DNA of 6,452 bases, from positions 1-6,452 of the forward strand of contig CAJWDO010000100.1 of NCBI GenBank assembly GCA_913031555.1, written 5' to 3'. Under the pieces are notes generated by a model that was given only the letters and a program-made list of their open reading frames with translations, did not search any database and was not told the origin of the DNA. Both the position numbers and the translations under genes were made by a program. Source of the DNA: an uncultured Alphaproteobacteria bacterium. GTDB taxonomy: Bacteria > Pseudomonadota > Alphaproteobacteria > Puniceispirillales > Puniceispirillaceae. Numbering within the stretch: the stretch's first letter is position 1; the number at the start of each line of letters is the position of its first letter. This document shows positions 3,738 through 6,452 of the stretch, in pieces.

Positions 3738-5224
3738 GCCTCGCCCAGATTATCGCCAATCTACCGGCGCTTGTTGTCGCCATTCCGCTGTTACTGTCAC
3801 CTGTCGCGGCGATGATTCCGGTCGCCGGACTTGCCTGGATGTTGGCTGTGATTGGCAGCGGTGCTGCGTTTCTGTGTGCGCTGTTGCTGCAGGGCGCGGT
3901 GACAGGTGGCGAAAGCTTCAGCTATTTCCTTGGCAGCTGGCCGCCGCCCTGGGGCATTGAATTCGTCGTTGATGCACCGTCTGCCTTCACCGTTCTGGTG
4001 ATGTCGGGACTTGCGTTCGTGACGACGCTGTTCGCGCGCACGGCGCTGCTTGCCGAAATCGCTGAGGCGGATGCCGGCAAGGCCTATGCCGCCTGGCTTC
4101 TTGCCTGTGGCGGGTTGTCCGGGCTGGTGATGACCGGCGACGTTTTCAATCTGTTTGTCTTTCTTGAAATTTCCGCACTGTCATCGGTCATCCTGATCGC
4201 GCTTGGCGCGGGGCGTGACCGGCGGGCCCTGATCGCCGGCTACAATTATCTGGTGATTGGCGCGGTTGGCGCGACCTTATATGTCATCGGCGTGGGTTTC
4301 ATCTATGCCGTGACCGGATCGCTGAACATGGCGGACCTCGCCGGGCGAATCCCCGAAGTGCCACAGACAACAGTGGTGATGGTCGGCTTCGGCTTCATGA
4401 TGGCCGGTATATTGGTCAAGGCAGCGATCTTCCCGGTTCATGTCTGGTTGCCAGCAGCCTACGCCTTTGCGCCATCGGCGGTGTCCTCGCTGCTGGCCGC
4501 CATCGCGACAAAGGCCGCGCTTTATGTGATGGCGCGGATCATCTTCGACATTTTTGCCGGCATGCCCGACATGACAGGGTTTGCGCTGCAATTCGTTCTT
4601 GTACCACTGGCGCTTGGGGGCATCTTCGTCGGCACTATCCTCGCCATCTACGAGAACGATATCAAAAAGCTGCTTGCTTTCAGTTCAGTGGCGCAGATCG
4701 GCTATATCGCGCTTGCCTTCGGTGTATCGACGACTGCCGGTATTGCTGCCGGATTTATCCATATCGGGAACCATGCCATGATCAAGGGCGGGTTGTTCGT
4801 TGCCGTCAGCGCCTATGCGGTGCTGCTGGGACGACGGATCAACTTGACGCAGATGACGGGGCTTGGTCGGCGCATGCCGATTACCACGACGGCGTTCCTG
4901 ATCTGCGGGTTGAGCCTTGTTGGCCTGCCACTGACCGCCGGTTTCATCTCGAAACTCTATCTTGTGCGCGCGCTTCTCGAGGCCGAGATGATCATTATTC
5001 TGGGGTTGGTGCTTGCCAGCAGTGCCCTGTCGGTTGCCTATCTGTGGAAGATCGTCGAGGTATTATGGAAGCCGGCCGCGGATCATGCGCCGGTGCGCGA
5101 GGCGCCCGCACTCTATCTGCCACTGTGGATACTGGCGATTGGCAATCTGTGGTTCGGCGTTGCGCCGGCGCCGCTGGTTGACGCTGCCATGCGCGCCGCC
5201 ATGCAACTGACAGGGGGGATGTGA
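3734..5224 (+). CDS. mrpD: Na+/H+ antiporter subunit D (MrpD/MnhD; MbhH-like)
   Basis: This 496-residue polytopic protein (about 14 helices) of the proton-antiporter family is shared with NuoL/M/N. Key buried residues can be placed. Glu145 is in NLFVFLEISALSS (TM5), Lys229 in ILVKAAIFPVHVWLP (TM7), Lys260 in AAIATKAALYV (TM8), His343/His347 in FIHIGNHAMIKGG, and Lys407 in PLTAGFISKLYL (TM12). They make up the central hydrophilic axis for proton transfer, so the subunit looks functional. The quinone-free Mrp complex would exchange external H+ for cytosolic Na+ or another monovalent cation, helping pH and salt tolerance. Length is normal for MrpD. The start is ATG at 3734, overlapping the mrpC stop (ATGA), with GGGGGA at 3722-3727. 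Confidence 0.95.
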   Translation: MSLAQIIANLPALVVAIPLLLSPVAAMIPVAGLAWMLAVIGSGAAFLCALLLQGAVTGGESFSYFLGSWPPPWGIEFVVDAPSAFTVLVMSGLAFVTTLFARTALLAEIAEADAGKAYAAWLLACGGLSGLVMTGDVFNLFVFLEISALSSVILIALGAGRDRRALIAGYNYLVIGAVGATLYVIGVGFIYAVTGSLNMADLAGRIPEVPQTTVVMVGFGFMMAGILVKAAIFPVHVWLPAAYAFAPSAVSSLLAAIATKAALYVMARIIFDIFAGMPDMTGFALQFVLVPLALGGIFVGTILAIYENDIKKLLAFSSVAQIGYIALAFGVSTTAGIAAGFIHIGNHAMIKGGLFVAVSAYAVLLGRRINLTQMTGLGRRMPITTTAFLICGLSLVGLPLTAGFISKLYLVRALLEAEMIIILGLVLASSALSVAYLWKIVEVLWKPAADHAPVREAPALYLPLWILAIGNLWFGVAPAPLVDAAMRAAMQLTGGM

Positions 5225-5226
5225 TC

Positions 5227-6452
5227 ATGCTGATGAACCCCCAGACAGCGCTGCTTGTCGGTATCTTCGCGCCGCTTGTCACCGCATTGCTGGTCCCTTT
5301 TTTGGCCGTCAGGTCGAACTGGCGCGATATCGCAGGTCCCGTTGGCGCGCTGGTGACCTTTGTCGGCGCGGTCGAGGTGGCAGCCGTTGTTCTGGCAGGT
5401 GGAACGCCAACCTGGGTGGCGGCCGAGATCGCGCCCGGGCTTGACCTTGCCTTCCGGGTGACGCCGCTTGGCGCTATTTTCGGACTTGTCGCCTCGGGCC
5501 TGTGGATTCTGGCGGCGCTCTATTCTGTCGGCTATATGCGTGGCAATCATGAAAAGCACCAGACGCGGTTCGCGGCTTTCTACGCGGTGGCGGTGCATGC
5601 CGCGATGGCGATTGCCTGGTCGGGCAATCTTCTTGTGCTGTTCATTTTCTACGAGATCCTGACCTTTTCGACCTTCCCGCTTGTTGCCCACAAGGAAAGC
5701 CGCGCGGCGCGCGATGCCGGCCGCCTCTATATGAGCATTCTTGTCGGCAGTTCGGTGGTTCTGCTGCTGCCGGCGGTGATTTATGTCTGGTTGATGACCG
5801 GGCGGCTTGATTTCGTCCCCGGTGGTATCCTGAAAGACGCCATTCCCGCCGCCGCCGCGCCATGGCTGCTGGCGGCCTTTGTTTTCGGTGTCGGCAAGGC
5901 GGCTGTGATGCCGCTCCATCGCTGGCTTCCGGCGGCGATGGTGGCACCGACACCCGTATCGGCACTGCTTCATGCGGTGGCGGTTGTGAAGGCTGGCGTG
6001 TTCACGCTGTTGATGGTTATCGTCTACATCTTCGGCATTGATTTCCTTGCCAAAACCGGTGCCGCGACATGGCTTGTCTGGCTGACCTGTTTTACCATTC
6101 TCGCGTCAAGCTGTGTGGCGATCACCAAGGATGATTTGAAAGCGCGGCTTGCCTATTCGACGATCAGCCAGCTGTCCTATGTCGTTCTTGGCGCCGCGAT
6201 CGCAACGCAGATGGCGGCCACAGGCGCCGCGCTTCACATCGTCATGCACGCGGCGGGCAAGATCACATTGTTCTTTGTTGCCGGTGCCATCTATGTGCAG
6301 GCGCACATCACGAAAATTTCGGACCTTGACGGGCAGGGACGTGAAATGCCGTGGCTGTTCGGGGCGTTCTTCCTTGGCGCGCTGTCGATCATCGGCATTC
6401 CGCCGCTTGGTGGCAGCTGGTCGAAATTCTATCTGATGGCGGGCGCAGCAGA
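5227..6452 (+). CDS. Second proton-translocating antiporter subunit, NuoL/MrpA-N-like (3' end outside window)
   Basis: The reading frame is open from 5227 to the window end (408 complete codons), so the C-terminus is missing. The protein belongs to the proton-antiporter family and resembles NuoL and the N-terminal half of MrpA more than MrpD. Evidence for this is the YSVGYMRG segment (99-106) and HRWLPAAMVAPTPVSALLHA (231-250) followed by VVKAG. Conserved charged residues are present: Glu143 (FYEILTFSTFP, TM5), Lys224 (GVGKAAVMPLHRW, TM7), Lys255 (TM8), His337/His341 with Lys345, and Lys400 (GGSWSKFYL, TM12). The ATG at 5227 has GGGGGG at 5213-5218, 8 nt upstream. The in-frame GTG at 5221 overlaps the mrpD stop but is too close to that site. 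The 2-nt gap after mrpD places it in the operon. It may take the role of the missing MrpA antiporter half; many databases would call it simply subunit D family. Confidence 0.88.
   Translation, partial: MLMNPQTALLVGIFAPLVTALLVPFLAVRSNWRDIAGPVGALVTFVGAVEVAAVVLAGGTPTWVAAEIAPGLDLAFRVTPLGAIFGLVASGLWILAALYSVGYMRGNHEKHQTRFAAFYAVAVHAAMAIAWSGNLLVLFIFYEILTFSTFPLVAHKESRAARDAGRLYMSILVGSSVVLLLPAVIYVWLMTGRLDFVPGGILKDAIPAAAAPWLLAAFVFGVGKAAVMPLHRWLPAAMVAPTPVSALLHAVAVVKAGVFTLLMVIVYIFGIDFLAKTGAATWLVWLTCFTILASSCVAITKDDLKARLAYSTISQLSYVVLGAAIATQMAATGAALHIVMHAAGKITLFFVAGAIYVQAHITKISDLDGQGREMPWLFGAFFLGALSIIGIPPLGGSWSKFYLMAGAA

Noticed and set aside
5113..5973. Minus-strand open frame of 286 codons, the longest antisense frame in the window.
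   Set aside because: Its product is full of His/Arg/Gln/Lys with no hydrophobic core or family motif, and both genes on the plus strand under it are well conserved antiporter subunits; it is explained by GC-rich third positions.
1155..6452. Reading the cluster as complex I (nuo) or as an actual hydrogenase operon.
   Set aside because: MrpE, MrpF, MrpG and MnhB family signatures define an Mrp/Mbh antiporter module, and no Fe-S, NiFe or quinone-binding subunit is visible in the window.

Overview
The window carries the start of an operon for a multisubunit Mrp/Mnh-type cation/proton antiporter, preceded by a short leftward-facing pair of genes and a small rightward gene. The base composition is GC-rich, codon use favours GC-ending codons, gene junctions overlap by the ATGA type, and the visible promoters resemble the alphaproteobacterial sigma-70 consensus. 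Together these suggest an alphaproteobacterium, possibly marine or salt-exposed. That assignment is inference from style, not from a marker gene.

Left part (1-1100). A promoter-like element at 168-195 precedes a possible 32-residue single-span membrane protein (226-324, +). Facing it on the minus strand is an IscU/SufU-type iron-sulfur scaffold (370-789) with all three ligand cysteines. Upstream of that, also on the minus strand, is a 43-residue single-span membrane protein (856-987) with its own good promoter (1040-1068) and a strong Shine-Dalgarno site.

Intergenic switch (988-1154). Two divergent sigma-70-like promoters lie about 35 bp apart. One reads left into the 43-residue gene and one reads right into the antiporter operon (1104-1132). 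Two inverted repeats sit in this gap, one of them over the -10 and start point of the antiporter promoter.

Right part (1155-6452). Eight tightly packed plus-strand genes follow: mrpE, mrpF, mrpG, an MbhD+MbhE-domain protein, mrpB, mrpC, mrpD and a second, NuoL/MrpA-like antiporter subunit cut by the window end. Most junctions overlap by 1-8 bp, so the genes are almost certainly co-transcribed and translationally coupled. All are integral membrane proteins. MrpD and the last subunit keep the buried Glu/Lys residues used for proton translocation. The gene order E-F-G-(MbhD/E)-B-C-D matches the ion-translocating half of archaeal membrane-bound hydrogenase (mbhA-H), not the classical mrpABCDEFG order. 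The large classical MrpA is not present as one gene here. Its C-terminal domains are a stand-alone protein and its N-terminal antiporter-like half may be the last gene.

No tRNA, rRNA, CRISPR array, insertion sequence or clear intrinsic terminator was seen.
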